A stretch of 51,174 nucleotides of DNA from Streptococcus timonensis (GTDB taxonomy: Bacteria > Bacillota > Bacilli > Lactobacillales > Streptococcaceae), in assembly GCF_900095845.1 (NCBI RefSeq), contig NZ_FMIX01000001.1, positions 7,501-58,674 of the forward strand. The letters run 5' to 3'. Shown piece after piece: positions 35,902 to 44,987 of this stretch. The stretch's first letter is position 1. Each line of letters starts with the position of its first letter. The notes under the pieces were generated by a model. It was not told the DNA's origin, searched no databases, and saw nothing but the letters and a program-made list of their open reading frames with translations. Both the position numbers and the translations under genes were made by a program.

Positions 35902-35914
35902 GTAGGGATCTCCT

Positions 35915-36046
35915 TTAGAATTCATTGTAAATAAAGCCGCCTTGACCTTGACCAAGGTAACTAAAGAAGTAAAGCAAACCCAGTAAAATAATAAAATACA
36001 GGACAGTTTGTCCAAAAAAAACATAGTATCTCTTCTTTTTATTCAT
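35915..36046 (-). CDS. dltX: DltX, small membrane peptide of the dlt operon
   Basis: 43 residues: a basic start ([10 protein letters not shown]), one hydrophobic helix (about 14-29), a GQGQGG turn and the C-terminal FIYNEF, the conserved end that docks into DltB and is needed for D-alanine transfer. ATG at 36046, stop 13 bases before the dltA start. First gene of the operon. Confidence 0.92.
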   Translation of the reverse strand: MNKKKRYYVFFGQTVLYFIILLGLLYFFSYLGQGQGGFIYNEF

Positions 36047-36114
36047 ATTAGATTCTTTTCTGTACACTTTCATTGTATTTTCGCAAACTTACAATTCTAT
36101 TTTATCTTGCTCCC

Positions 36115-36144
36115 ATTTTACCACTTTACTTTTTCTATTTTCAA
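36115..36144 (-). promoter_or_regulatory. Candidate dlt promoter
   Basis: TTGAAA (36139-36144) - 18 bp - TAAAAT (36115-36120) on the minus strand, giving a leader of about 60 nt. Other weak -10 matches exist nearby. Confidence 0.45.
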
Positions 36145-36169
36145 CTATTTTTTGTTTTTTAGAAGTTGA

Positions 36170-36219
36170 TTTTAGAATATTTTAAGAAAAGCTAAGATAT
36201 CGATAAAAATATTCTAAAA
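36170..36219. repeat. 14-bp perfect inverted repeat between dlt and hslO
   Basis: TTTTAGAATATTTT (36170-36183) and its exact complement (36206-36219) surround a 22-nt loop in the divergent region. The left arm also contains TTTTAG-N5-TTTAAG (36170-36186), one base from the CiaR direct repeat. The position is 26 bp upstream of the candidate dlt -35. Confidence 0.7.
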
Positions 36220-36315
36220 AAACCAGTTTCTTTGCCATCCTAAGATTGACAATTATAAATGGGACAATTTGAAAGACTTGCAAACACACCACTCCCCCTT
36301 TAAGCAGTTTTATGC

Positions 36316-36321
36316 TAAAAT
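36316..36321 (+). promoter_or_regulatory. Extended -10 promoter abutting the hslO ATG (leaderless)
   Basis: TATGC-TAAAAT ends 7 nt before the ATG at 36329. There is no clear -35 and no Shine-Dalgarno. The layout is nearly the same as at ktrB. Confidence 0.55.
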
Positions 36322-36328
36322 AGTAGCT

Positions 36329-37201
36329 ATGGATAAAATTATTAAAACTATATCAGAAAGCGGGGCTTTTCGTGCTTATGTACTAGACAGCACTGAAACT
36401 GTCCGCACTGCTCAAGAAAAACATCAAACCCAGGCTAGTTCAACCGTAGCGCTTGGCCGTACCCTTATCGCCAGCCAAATTCTCGCTGCCAACGAAAAAG
36501 GAAATACCAAGCTAACCGTCAAGGTTCTTGGAACTAGCTCCCTCGGTGCCATTATCACAGTTGCAGATACCAAGGGTAACGTCAAAGGCTACGTTCAAAA
36601 CCCTGGAGTTGACATTAAAAAGACTGCAACAGGCGAAGTCCTAGTAGGTCCTTTTGTCGGAAACGGTCAATTCCTAGTCATTACTGACTACGGTACTGGT
36701 AATCCTTATAACTCTATGACTCCACTCATCTCTGGAGAAATTGGTGAAGATCTTGCTTTCTACCTGACAGAAAGCCAACAAACACCATCAGCTGTTGGCC
36801 TTAATGTCCTTTTAGATGAAGAAGACAAGGTCAAGGTCGCAGGTGGTTTCCTGCTCCAAGTTTTACCAGGAGCCAAGGAAGAAGAAATTGCTCGCTTCGA
36901 AAAACGCATCCAAGAAATGCCAGCTATTTCTACACTTCTTGAAAGTGAGAATCACATCGAAGCTCTTCTAAAAGCTATCTACGGAGATGAAGCCTACAAA
37001 CGTCTGTCCGAAGAAGAAATTCGTTTCCAATGCGACTGCAGTAAAGAACGCTTTATGAACGCTCTAGCTAGCCTGCCAAGCTCTGACCTGCAAGAAATGA
37101 AGGATGAAGATCACGGAGTTGAAATTATCTGCCAATTCTGCCAAACAACTTATAACTTTGACGAGAACGACCTGGAGGAACTCATCCGTGACAAATCTTA
37201 A
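36329..37201 (+). CDS. hslO: Hsp33 redox-regulated chaperone
   Basis: 290 residues. An N-terminal substrate-binding core ([19 protein letters not shown] .. [20 protein letters not shown]) is followed by the C-terminal zinc redox switch CDC and CQFC about 32 residues later. Four Cys bind zinc when reduced; oxidation unfolds the linker and activates holdase activity in the cytoplasm. The start is ATG 36329, which matches the family start and sits at the expected transcription start, so the mRNA is probably leaderless. An in-frame upstream codon at 36269 is not supported. The end overlaps dus by 14 bases. Confidence 0.94.
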   Translation: MDKIIKTISESGAFRAYVLDSTETVRTAQEKHQTQASSTVALGRTLIASQILAANEKGNTKLTVKVLGTSSLGAIITVADTKGNVKGYVQNPGVDIKKTATGEVLVGPFVGNGQFLVITDYGTGNPYNSMTPLISGEIGEDLAFYLTESQQTPSAVGLNVLLDEEDKVKVAGGFLLQVLPGAKEEEIARFEKRIQEMPAISTLLESENHIEALLKAIYGDEAYKRLSEEEIRFQCDCSKERFMNALASLPSSDLQEMKDEDHGVEIICQFCQTTYNFDENDLEELIRDKS

Positions 37202-38168
37202 TACACCTTTTATGATTGGCAATGTTGAGATTCCCAATCGTACCGTTTTAGCGCCCATGGCAGGAGTAACCAACTCTGCCTTTCGTACTATCGCAAAAGA
37301 ACTTGGCGCAGGGCTCGTTGTTATGGAAATGGTCTCTGACAAGGGTATCCAATACAACAACGAGAAAACTCTTCATATGCTTCATATTGATGAAGGAGAG
37401 AACCCAGTTTCTATCCAGCTCTTTGGTAGTGATGAAGATAGCCTCGCACGCGCAGCAGAATTTATCCAAGAAAATACCAAGACCGATATCGTTGATATCA
37501 ACATGGGCTGCCCAGTGAATAAAATCGTGAAAAACGAGGCGGGTGCTATGTGGCTCAAAGACCCTGATAAGATATACTCTATCATCAACAAGGTCCAATC
37601 TGTCCTTGATATCCCTCTCACTGTCAAAATGCGTACAGGCTGGTCTGACCCATCCCTAGCAGTTGAGAATGCCCTAGCCGCTGAAGCTGCTGGTGTTTCT
37701 GCCCTTGCTATGCACGGTCGTACACGCGAGCAAATGTATACTGGCCATGCGGACCTTGAGACTCTTCATAAGGTTGCACAAGCTCTGACAAAGATTCCAT
37801 TCATCGCTAACGGTGACATCCGCACTGTCCAAGAAGCTAAACAGCGTATCGAAGAAGTCGGTGCCGATGCAGTCATGATCGGTCGTGCTGCTATGGGGAA
37901 TCCTTATCTCTTTAATCAGATCAATCACTACTTTGAAACTGGAGAAATCCTCCCTGATTTAACCTTTGAAGACAAGTTGAAAATCGCCTACGAGCACTTG
38001 AAACGCTTGATTGACCTAAAAGGCGAGAATATCGCAGTTCGTGAATTCCGTGGCCTAGCTCCTCACTACCTTCGAGGCACATCTGGCGCTGCTAAACTCC
38101 GTGGAGCCATTTCACAAGCTAGCACTCTGGCAGAGATTGAAGCCCTCTTGCAGTTAGATAAAGATTAG
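37188..38168 (+). CDS. dus: tRNA-dihydrouridine synthase (DusB/NifR3 family)
   Basis: 326 residues, TIM-barrel flavoenzyme. [11 protein letters not shown] near the N-terminus, [16 protein letters not shown] with the catalytic Cys, VKMRTGW, and [13 protein letters not shown] are diagnostic. It reduces specific uridines in tRNA using FMN. The start is GTG 37188 inside the hslO end, preceded by GGAGG at 9 nt. It is coupled to hslO, a pairing common in streptococci. Confidence 0.93.
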   Translation: MTNLNTPFMIGNVEIPNRTVLAPMAGVTNSAFRTIAKELGAGLVVMEMVSDKGIQYNNEKTLHMLHIDEGENPVSIQLFGSDEDSLARAAEFIQENTKTDIVDINMGCPVNKIVKNEAGAMWLKDPDKIYSIINKVQSVLDIPLTVKMRTGWSDPSLAVENALAAEAAGVSALAMHGRTREQMYTGHADLETLHKVAQALTKIPFIANGDIRTVQEAKQRIEEVGADAVMIGRAAMGNPYLFNQINHYFETGEILPDLTFEDKLKIAYEHLKRLIDLKGENIAVREFRGLAPHYLRGTSGAAKLRGAISQASTLAEIEALLQLDKD

Positions 38169-38180
38169 TAAACATAGAAT

Positions 38181-38214
38181 AAAAACCCGTAACTAAAATG
38201 AATTACGGGTTTTC
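38181..38214. terminator. Bidirectional terminator between dus and the lipoprotein
   Basis: AAAACCCGTAA / TTACGGGTTTT stem between convergent genes. Confidence 0.88.
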
Positions 38215-38247
38215 TTGTTGTAAGAAGAGATATTAAAACACTAATAT

Positions 38248-38952
38248 CTATGGTTGAACCAAAGCGACATTAGAAACAGCTCCATCCGCTCCTGTTGTAA
38301 TTTGGATGATCTTTCCTCCACCTACTTTAGCATTATATTTACCATCATCAAGGGTATAAGAATATCCTTGAACAGAGTAGCTCTCTTTCTTCCCATCAGC
38401 AGTTTCTACTGTAAATTGGCCTCCAGATGAAACAGTGATAGTTTCTCCGTTGCCCCCTTTCCAACTACCAGCTGCTGCAGAAAAATCTCCATCAACCATT
38501 GTTAGGACGCCTTTATAACGTTTGTTGTGTTCAGCTTGCTTGTCATGAAGTTTACGATCAGTTGTTGGGTCATAGCTTGATTGAGCAGTTTGACTAGACT
38601 GACTCGCTTGTGCTTGTTGATTTGAAGTAGCTTGAGAATTATTCCCTTGGGTTGGTTGTTTGTCTTGACTTTGCTTACTGTTATCTGTTTTTTTAGTTTC
38701 TTGTCCTTGAGTGCCTGAGTTTGAACTTTGCTCAGAAGCACTTGTGTTTTGTTCTGTAGTTGATGTAGTAGTTGTTGTTTTTGGTTTACTTTCTTTAGCT
38801 GAGGAACTTGCCTTACTACTAGAAGTAGCTTGAGTAGTCGTGTTTGATTTATCACTGCTAGTATTTTCTTTCTTGTTTCCGCAAGCTCCCAAAAGTAGAG
38901 TTGAAGCCAATACAGTTGCTGCCATCAATTTAATAGAAGTTTTATTTTTCAT
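38248..38952 (-). CDS. Lipoprotein with a Ser/Thr/Gln-rich stalk and a small C-terminal domain
   Basis: 234 residues. Lipobox LLGAC (Cys24). Residues about 28-130 are low complexity (Ser, Thr, Gln, Asn, Lys), a flexible stalk. The C-terminal 100 residues (KRYKGVLTMVDGDFSAAAGSW .. GKIIQITTGADG) resemble the DUF6287 type found in streptococcal lipoproteins; that label is from memory of the pattern and uncertain. Surface exposed, function unknown. ATG follows AAGGAG; promoter TTGACA (39030-39035) - 17 bp - TACAAT (39007-39012). Confidence 0.75.
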   Translation of the reverse strand: MKNKTSIKLMAATVLASTLLLGACGNKKENTSSDKSNTTTQATSSSKASSSAKESKPKTTTTTSTTEQNTSASEQSSNSGTQGQETKKTDNSKQSQDKQPTQGNNSQATSNQQAQASQSSQTAQSSYDPTTDRKLHDKQAEHNKRYKGVLTMVDGDFSAAAGSWKGGNGETITVSSGGQFTVETADGKKESYSVQGYSYTLDDGKYNAKVGGGKIIQITTGADGAVSNVALVQP

Positions 38953-39006
38953 ATCTTACTCCTTCTGTAATATATTTGAAATATTACGAAATATTTTTGT
39001 AATGTT

Positions 39007-39035
39007 ATTGTAGTCCTTATTTTTAAATCTGTCAA
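39007..39035 (-). promoter_or_regulatory. Promoter of the stalked lipoprotein
   Basis: TTGACA - 17 bp - TACAAT on the minus strand. The leader contains a GTAATAT / ATATATTAC dyad near 38963-38985. Confidence 0.75.
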
Positions 39036-39184
39036 TCATTTATAGCAGATTTTTAAATTTATTTTTTAGTATCTCTTTCTACACTTATTATCTCCTTTGC
39101 CCTCCTATTTTTATTATTCGCAAAAGACTTTAAAAAATAGGAAAATTTTTTCTACTGGAATCCTATATTTTATGGTGTAATCGC

Positions 39185-39212
39185 TTGCATTTTTTTCTTG
39201 AAGGGCTATAAT
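39185..39212 (+). promoter_or_regulatory. Promoter of the small membrane protein gene
   Basis: TTGCAT (39185-39190) - 16 bp - TATAAT (39207-39212). Confidence 0.7.
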
Positions 39213-39245
39213 AAAATTGAAATAGGATATTGGAGGTGTAGGTTT

Positions 39246-39476
39246 ATGTCAAGCAACTATTACAAGTATCTTCCTTGGTTGATTATTGGTGCTTTCTCTT
39301 CTTATGGGGTTGCTACTCATTACGCTCAAACAACATTTGATTTGTTTTACTTAACCACTATTTTCATGATTGTTTATGTGTCTCTAATGTACTTACACGA
39401 ACATTATTTAAAATATAAATACAAAGATTTATTCATTCGAATCATGAGCAATTCTAATAAAGATAAACATCCTTAA
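39246..39476 (+). CDS. Small two-helix membrane protein, unknown function
   Basis: 76 residues. Two predicted helices (about 8-26 and 31-50) are followed by a basic, hydrophilic tail (KYKYKDLFIRIM .. NKDKHP). I do not recognise a family. The gene looks real: near-consensus promoter, GGAGGT 8 nt before ATG 39246, and a strong terminator after the stop. An in-frame ATG at 39198 precedes the promoter -10 and is rejected. Confidence 0.7.
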   Translation: MSSNYYKYLPWLIIGAFSSYGVATHYAQTTFDLFYLTTIFMIVYVSLMYLHEHYLKYKYKDLFIRIMSNSNKDKHP

Positions 39477-39479
39477 ACA

Positions 39480-39516
39480 AAAAGAGGTCGGGACAAAATC
39501 CCGACCTCGCTTTTTT
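39480..39516 (+). terminator. Terminator of the small membrane protein gene
   Basis: Perfect 10-bp GC-rich stem GAGGTCGGGA / TCCCGACCTC followed by GCTTTTTT. The rest of the gap to 39675 has only an 8-bp CTATCGAT inverted repeat near the Nudix stop. Confidence 0.92.
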
Positions 39517-39675
39517 ATGACTAATAAGTCTTTGACACGATGGCTGAATTGACTTTTGACACAAACTTTATTTTCTCTATTCTCAAGCTCAACCAGTCAT
39601 CGGACTTGTTGAAACTTCTCAGGACTGAAACTAGGAAACCAAGATTTGGGCTATCGATATCTGCTTCCAAAGTTT

Positions 39676-40449
39676 TTATTTCAATCGATAGGTTTTTCTT
39701 GGTTTCTTTTTAGGCACTCGTTTTAGCCCAACTTCTTCTATATACTCACCGTATTTTACGAGGAAGTTATTGCTGACGATTGGTCGTCCTGGGTTGATGA
39801 GATTGACTAATTCGGTTCCTTCATAGACAGTGAATTCCTCCTCTAGCAGATAGAGAAAGGTCGGATTCCAGTCAAGACGCCCTTGGATTCGTTTAATAGA
39901 CTCTTGGATAATGGCATAATGGTCAAAGGCGAAGGCTTGCTCCCCCAGCTCTAGTCCCTCTAGGAAGCACTTGCCCGTCTGAAAATCAACATCGACAAAA
40001 ACCACATCCTTGGCATCATCACCAGCTTGAACGAGATCAAGTGCGCGGCTAGGTAGATACACCAAGTGGGCGATAGTAACCGTCCAGCCCCGCGGATCAC
40101 GACCTGGAGTAGATACTGTCATCAACTGTTCGATTTTTTCCAAAGGAAGGTCAAGGTTAACCTCCTCTCTCACTTCACGCTGACAAGCATACCTTGCATC
40201 TTCGTTCTTATCTATAAAACCACCGACCAAAGCCAAACAGTTTTGATAAGGATGGCCCTTGCGACGAATTAGCAAGAGTTTGATTTTCCCTTCCAAAAAG
40301 CAATAAGCTACCATATCCACCGTCACGCTCGGTTTTTCATACTGAGGAAGGTCCTGTTTGCAGTACCAATCTAGAAATTCCTTCTCAGTCGCATGAATCT
40401 CAAAATATTCTCTCTCTGTCATTCCAGCCGGGATTATCGTTTCAGTCAA
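39676..40449 (-). CDS. Nudix hydrolase with C-terminal winged-helix-like domain (NrtR-like)
   Basis: 257 residues. The Nudix box runs from Gly77 to Leu99 (GFIDKNE-x7-REVREEV) with all catalytic acids (Glu92, Glu95, Glu96) intact. The C-terminal part from about 190 (LDWNPTFLYLLEEEFTVYEG .. NNFLVKYGEYIEEVG) resembles the winged helix of NrtR, and the tail is basic (KKKPRKTYRLK). It is probably an ADP-ribose-type pyrophosphatase and/or a regulator of NAD genes. It is the last gene of the nadR-pnuC operon. The start is TTG 40449 after GGAGG, overlapping nothing but one base from the pnuC stop. Confidence 0.82.
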   Translation of the reverse strand: MTETIIPAGMTEREYFEIHATEKEFLDWYCKQDLPQYEKPSVTVDMVAYCFLEGKIKLLLIRRKGHPYQNCLALVGGFIDKNEDARYACQREVREEVNLDLPLEKIEQLMTVSTPGRDPRGWTVTIAHLVYLPSRALDLVQAGDDAKDVVFVDVDFQTGKCFLEGLELGEQAFAFDHYAIIQESIKRIQGRLDWNPTFLYLLEEEFTVYEGTELVNLINPGRPIVSNNFLVKYGEYIEEVGLKRVPKKKPRKTYRLK

Positions 40450-40450
40450 C

Positions 40451-41227
40451 TTATCCCTCCTTGACAGCCTTAGTCCATTGGTACCAACCGACTAGACTAT
40501 TGAGAGTGTAGACCCAGTACATTCCTTGGATATGGATGTTTTCACCCCACCAGAGGTAGATACTAAAGAGATTGGTTGCAATCCAGAAAATCCACTGCTC
40601 ACGGTAAAGACGTGTCATCAAGAGCTGACCAACACCATTGGTCGCATCCGTTACACTATCACGGAATGGACGAGCACTATGGATACTTTGGTAAGCCAAA
40701 CCCATGCCAATCCAGATGATAGCTGTCAAGGCCAAGTACTTGAGCCAATCAACCAGACCAAGTTTCTTAGCTTCAAAGTGAGACTCCTCTGGTCTTCCTT
40801 GTTCATTGATCCGATTAGACAACCAAGCATAGAGACCAATAGGCTGCATGACAAAGAAATAAACTGTTGTCAAAACTTCGCCGTAGAAAGTGGCATTCAT
40901 AGATAAGACCAAGTAAATTGCAGAGTTAATAGCTCCAAAAAGATAGTTACTAGCTCGACCTTCAGCTACCAAGATAACGCAGACAATTCCTGTCCAAGAG
41001 GCCAAGAGGCCAATCCAGTCATGACTTTCCGTGTTTTGTGTAAACTCCAGAATAAGAGGAACACTTGATAAAACAATCAAATAGAGCCACTGGAAAAGAC
41101 TGCGTCCCACAAAGAGGTCATTCCAAAGTAAACGCATAACTCCTGCAAAACCAATTTTACGAGCTTCCGCGTGAACATTTTTAAAGTTTTCGATAAATTG
41201 TGTGATTTTTTCTACTATTTTTTTCAT
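40451..41227 (-). CDS. pnuC: PnuC-family nicotinamide riboside transporter
   Basis: 258 residues, seven or so transmembrane helices, with NYLFGAINSAIYLVLSMNA, GEVLTTVYFFVMQPIGLYAW and NLFSIYLWW typical of PnuC facilitators. It imports nicotinamide riboside, which the neighbouring NadR kinase traps by phosphorylation. ATG after AGGAGAAG, 10 bases downstream of nadR. Confidence 0.92.
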   Translation of the reverse strand: MKKIVEKITQFIENFKNVHAEARKIGFAGVMRLLWNDLFVGRSLFQWLYLIVLSSVPLILEFTQNTESHDWIGLLASWTGIVCVILVAEGRASNYLFGAINSAIYLVLSMNATFYGEVLTTVYFFVMQPIGLYAWLSNRINEQGRPEESHFEAKKLGLVDWLKYLALTAIIWIGMGLAYQSIHSARPFRDSVTDATNGVGQLLMTRLYREQWIFWIATNLFSIYLWWGENIHIQGMYWVYTLNSLVGWYQWTKAVKEG

Positions 41228-41236
41228 TTTCTTCTC

Positions 41237-42295
41237 CTAATCTGCTTGGTAAATAGCATCGATAGCCACTTTGGCTGCTTCATAATTTCCTAGATAGTCA
41301 TCAGCTAGATAAACATGAGGGATATTGGCTAGATATTGTTCCCTCATCATATCCAAATGCTGAGAAAAACTGTGACGGATATGGTCTTCTGCCATGGTCA
41401 TGTCGCGAAAACCATCATTGACATAAGAGCCAATAGGTTGCACAAAGAGGATTAAATCCCACTTTTCCTTGGCTAAGATGGAAACAAAGAGATTATCAAA
41501 GGTCTCTACGGACAAGTCCTCCTGCTCTTCGCTTTCCATGTAGTAATCGTAGTAGCCCTTGGTTACTAGTGAGTTGGTATCTGCAATGACTAGGCCTCGA
41601 TTGGCATTGCTATCGATTAACTTGGAAGTTTGATCATATTGGCCCAAAAGAAGGTAATAATAATCTTTGGAGATAAGCTCATCATCTCGGACATTATTTT
41701 TTATCTGATACTCACGAGCATACTCCATACTGACTGGCGCATCATAAAAGCGAGCTAAATCCTTGGCTAGAGTTGTTTTACCATTACTAGCACTTCCCAT
41801 AATCAACACTTTTTTCGTAAACTGACGGCGGAAAGGTTGAGCGATATATTTCCAATATTTGCTTGGATTTTCTCGAATCATGGTAGCCGAAATTCCAAAT
41901 TTTCTTTCCTGTAGAACAGTCTCGAAACCACGTTCTGACAATTCTTGTTGGTATTCGGACTCTCCTACAAAAAAGATTAGTTCCTCACCAGTCTGGTCAT
42001 AGGAAATGGCCTGCAACATCTGATCCAACCACTCCTGCCAGCCCATTGGATAGCGTGGAATATTGGTTTCGTCAAGTTTACAAACAGAGGTCAACTCATC
42101 ATCTCGAAATGCTTCACGAATATAGCGAAATCTCTTTTGTAGTGTAAGTCCAACCTCTTCACCACGATCTCCCTCATAACCTGAAACTACCACCCATACA
42201 GCATCGCATTGTCGTTTTGCTCTTTGGATTAAATCAATATGCCCCTGATGCAAGGGAGCAAAGGTTCCAAAAACCACTGCTATCTTTTTTTTCAA
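41237..42295 (-). CDS. nadR: NadR-type bifunctional NMN adenylyltransferase / nicotinamide riboside kinase
   Basis: 352 residues. The N-terminal nucleotidyltransferase has GTFAPLHQGH (10-19) and ISATMIR (135-141). The C-terminal kinase has Walker A GSASNGKTT (167-175). There is no N-terminal helix-turn-helix, so unlike enteric NadR it is an enzyme only. It makes NMN from nicotinamide riboside and then NAD+. The start is TTG 42295, ten bases after AAGG. Confidence 0.92.
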   Translation of the reverse strand: MKKKIAVVFGTFAPLHQGHIDLIQRAKRQCDAVWVVVSGYEGDRGEEVGLTLQKRFRYIREAFRDDELTSVCKLDETNIPRYPMGWQEWLDQMLQAISYDQTGEELIFFVGESEYQQELSERGFETVLQERKFGISATMIRENPSKYWKYIAQPFRRQFTKKVLIMGSASNGKTTLAKDLARFYDAPVSMEYAREYQIKNNVRDDELISKDYYYLLLGQYDQTSKLIDSNANRGLVIADTNSLVTKGYYDYYMESEEQEDLSVETFDNLFVSILAKEKWDLILFVQPIGSYVNDGFRDMTMAEDHIRHSFSQHLDMMREQYLANIPHVYLADDYLGNYEAAKVAIDAIYQAD

Positions 42296-42325
42296 GTCTT
42301 TTCAACCTTTTTATAAATTTTTATA

Positions 42326-42354
42326 TTTTATATCATACTACTCCTTCTATTGTT
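42326..42354 (-). promoter_or_regulatory. Promoter of the nadR-pnuC-Nudix operon
   Basis: TTGACG - 17 bp - TATGAT on the minus strand (about 42326-42354). An AT-rich imperfect palindrome TATAAATTTTTATA lies in the leader at about 42311-42324. Confidence 0.5.
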
Positions 42355-42503
42355 CGTCAACACTTTTTTATTATTTTTTATAAAAATATTTTCTACATGA
42401 TAGAATTTTTTTCTTGATATACAAAACTTGATCAGTAGAAATTCGTTTTTGAATTCCTTAAACTAAATGCACAATTCAAATGCTTATTATAGTGACAACT
42501 TTC

Positions 42504-42542
42504 AAAAAAAAAAAAGAGGCTGAAACAATCTGTTCCAACCTC
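42504..42542 (-). terminator. Terminator of ctsR-clpC
   Basis: Imperfect stem GAGGTTGGAACA / TGTTTCAGCCTC followed by 12 T on the minus strand. Confidence 0.9.
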
Positions 42543-42548
42543 ACAATT

Positions 42549-44981
42549 TTAAACAATCTCAAATTTTAACTGACCAGCTTTGACACCAATCTTAAGGGTC
42601 TTGCCTGCTTCCAATTCTCCTTTGAGTAAGAGTTCAGCTAGTTTATCTTCCACTTCAGTTTGTAGAGTTCTACGAAGCGGTCGCGCACCCATTTCTGGAT
42701 CATAGCCATGTTGGGCTAAAAGTTTTAGAGCAGATGCTTGAAGTTTTAAGTCTACCCCTTTTTCTGCCAAGCTTGCAATCAAAGGTTTGACCATAATCTT
42801 AACCACTTCCTGCATATCTTGACTTGACAAGCTGTGGAAGACCACCTTTTCGTCAATACGGTTAATAAACTCTGGACGATAAGCTTTTTTCAACTCTTCA
42901 AACATACGTTTTTCCATATTTTCCTGGTCAAAACGAATATCTCGAGCTCCAAAACCGACTGTCTTATCATCACGAAGGGAAGTCGCACCAAGGTTTGATG
43001 TCATAATAATGATGGTGTTTGAGAAGTCAACTTTGCGTCCCTTGCTATCTGTTAGAACCCCATCGTCCAAGACTTGTAAGAGGACATTAAAGATGTCTGG
43101 GTGAGCCTTCTCTACTTCATCAAAGAGCAGAACAGAGTATGGCTTATTACGGACTTTTTCAGTCAACTCTCCGCCTTCTTCGTAGCCTACATAACCTGGA
43201 GGAGCACCATTGAGACGGCTAGCCGCAAATTTCTCCATGTATTCACTCATGTCAAAGCGGATAAGGGCAGATTCATCATCAAAGAGAACCTCTGCCAAGG
43301 CCTTAGCTAACTCTGTCTTACCGACACCAGTTGGTCCTAAGAACATAAAGGAACCAATCGGACGTTTGTTATTGCGAATACCAGATTGATTACGGCGAAT
43401 AGCTCGGCTAATACTTGAGACCGCCTGTTCTTGTCCAATAACACGCTTGTGGAGTTCAGCCTCCAAATTAAGGTACTTCTTAGCATCGCTTTGAGTTAAT
43501 TTTTGAACTGGGATTCCTGACAAACGACTGAGTGTTGTCAAGATATCAGATTCGGTTACAGAGTCTTTATAGACAGGTAATTCCTGTTCTTTTGCAATGA
43601 GTTGAGCTGCCTGCTTCCATTTACCATCCATCAGAGCCTTATCAGCCGTAGACAAGCCCGACTCATCATTTTTCCCATATTTCGACTTGTTCTGAACAGT
43701 GGCAGCCGCTTCGTCCAAAAGATCAATAGCAGAGTCTGGTAAATGACGGCTGGTTAGGTAACGATGAGCCATTTTGACAGCTGTATCGACTGCATCATCT
43801 GTAATTTGAACATGATGGTGTTTTTCATAAGTTGATTTCAAACCTTGTAAGATTTCAATACTATCTGCCACACTTGGCTCTTCAATCGTCACTTTGGCAA
43901 ATCGACGAGAAAGGGCTGCGTCTTTTTCAATATGTTTTTGATATTCTTCCTGGGTTGTAGCTCCGACAGTTCTCAGAGTCCCGCGCGCCAAGGCAGGTTT
44001 TAAGATGTTAGCTGCATCCAAGGTCGAATCAATACCGCTACCCGATCCCATGATGGTATGGAGCTCATCGATAAAGAGAATAACCTGACCATCTTCCTCA
44101 ATGTCTTTAATGATGTTGTTCATGCGCTCTTCAAAATCACCACGGAAACGTGTCCCTGCAACCACATTCATCAAATCGAGTTCTAAGACTCGCATCTTAG
44201 CCATTTCAACCGGTACATCCCCACTAGCAATTCGCTGAGCTAGTCCAAGTGCCAGAGCTGTTTTACCAACACCTGCGTCACCAACTAGTACAGGATTATT
44301 CTTTGTCTTCCGACTCAAGATTTGAATCATGCGAGAAATTTCTTGATCACGACCGATGACTGGTTCCAATTTGCCAGAACGAGCTTGTTCCGTAAGGTCA
44401 TGAGTATAATCCTCCAAGCCACCACTCGGATTTTGAGGCATTCCCATCATATTAGCCATAGAATTTTGCTTATCTGCTACTGAACGATGACGTTGACGAA
44501 GAGCCTTCAAATCTTCTCTAGTCCATCCAGCACGCGCTTCAAGTTTGCGACGAAGTCCAGCAATCTTAACCTGGTCCTTCTTATCTTCGTAAGAAAATCC
44601 AGATTGCTCTAGGATACGAGTAGCTAAGGCATTCCCATCATGCAAAATAGCATAGAGAACATGTTCAGTTCCCAAAACTTTTGCATGCACTACAGAAGCA
44701 ATATGTTCAGCCTCTAGAAACAAAACTTTCAAACGGTGTGAAAAAGAAAGCTCCTGATACTCTTCTTTATCGCCGTGCTTTGCCTCTGTCAGTTCTGCCG
44801 CAACTTCCTCCAAACGATCAATTTCATATGGAAATTCATTTAAGGTCGCCCCAGCTACACTGTAATTATGATTTGCCATTGCAATCAAAAGGTGCCAAGA
44901 CTCTAAGTATTCTGCCTCATAATGACTTGCTACTAGAAAGGCACTGTCTATACATTCTTTTAATGCTTTTGAATATTTCAT
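42549..44981 (-). CDS. clpC: ClpC AAA+ unfoldase of the ClpCP protease
   Basis: 810 residues. N-terminal double Clp_N repeat (about 1-140), first AAA+ module with Walker A GDAGVGKTA and Walker B VILFIDE, a short middle region near 430-470, second AAA+ module with GPTGVGKTE, and a C-terminal D2-small domain (GYDPEMGARPLRR). It unfolds damaged or adaptor-bound proteins and feeds ClpP. It is second gene of the ctsR operon, six bases after ctsR, so under CtsR control. Confidence 0.95.
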   Translation of the reverse strand: MKYSKALKECIDSAFLVASHYEAEYLESWHLLIAMANHNYSVAGATLNEFPYEIDRLEEVAAELTEAKHGDKEEYQELSFSHRLKVLFLEAEHIASVVHAKVLGTEHVLYAILHDGNALATRILEQSGFSYEDKKDQVKIAGLRRKLEARAGWTREDLKALRQRHRSVADKQNSMANMMGMPQNPSGGLEDYTHDLTEQARSGKLEPVIGRDQEISRMIQILSRKTKNNPVLVGDAGVGKTALALGLAQRIASGDVPVEMAKMRVLELDLMNVVAGTRFRGDFEERMNNIIKDIEEDGQVILFIDELHTIMGSGSGIDSTLDAANILKPALARGTLRTVGATTQEEYQKHIEKDAALSRRFAKVTIEEPSVADSIEILQGLKSTYEKHHHVQITDDAVDTAVKMAHRYLTSRHLPDSAIDLLDEAAATVQNKSKYGKNDESGLSTADKALMDGKWKQAAQLIAKEQELPVYKDSVTESDILTTLSRLSGIPVQKLTQSDAKKYLNLEAELHKRVIGQEQAVSSISRAIRRNQSGIRNNKRPIGSFMFLGPTGVGKTELAKALAEVLFDDESALIRFDMSEYMEKFAASRLNGAPPGYVGYEEGGELTEKVRNKPYSVLLFDEVEKAHPDIFNVLLQVLDDGVLTDSKGRKVDFSNTIIIMTSNLGATSLRDDKTVGFGARDIRFDQENMEKRMFEELKKAYRPEFINRIDEKVVFHSLSSQDMQEVVKIMVKPLIASLAEKGVDLKLQASALKLLAQHGYDPEMGARPLRRTLQTEVEDKLAELLLKGELEAGKTLKIGVKAGQLKFEIV

Positions 44982-44987
44982 GTGGTC

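Noticed and set aside
35902..36024. N-terminal extension of DltA to 36024
   Set aside because: This stretch encodes DltX in another frame, and GTG 35901 has a proper ribosome site and gives the family length.
41237..42295. NadR as a transcriptional repressor
   Set aside because: The protein begins directly with the nucleotidyltransferase domain; the N-terminal helix-turn-helix of enteric NadR is absent.
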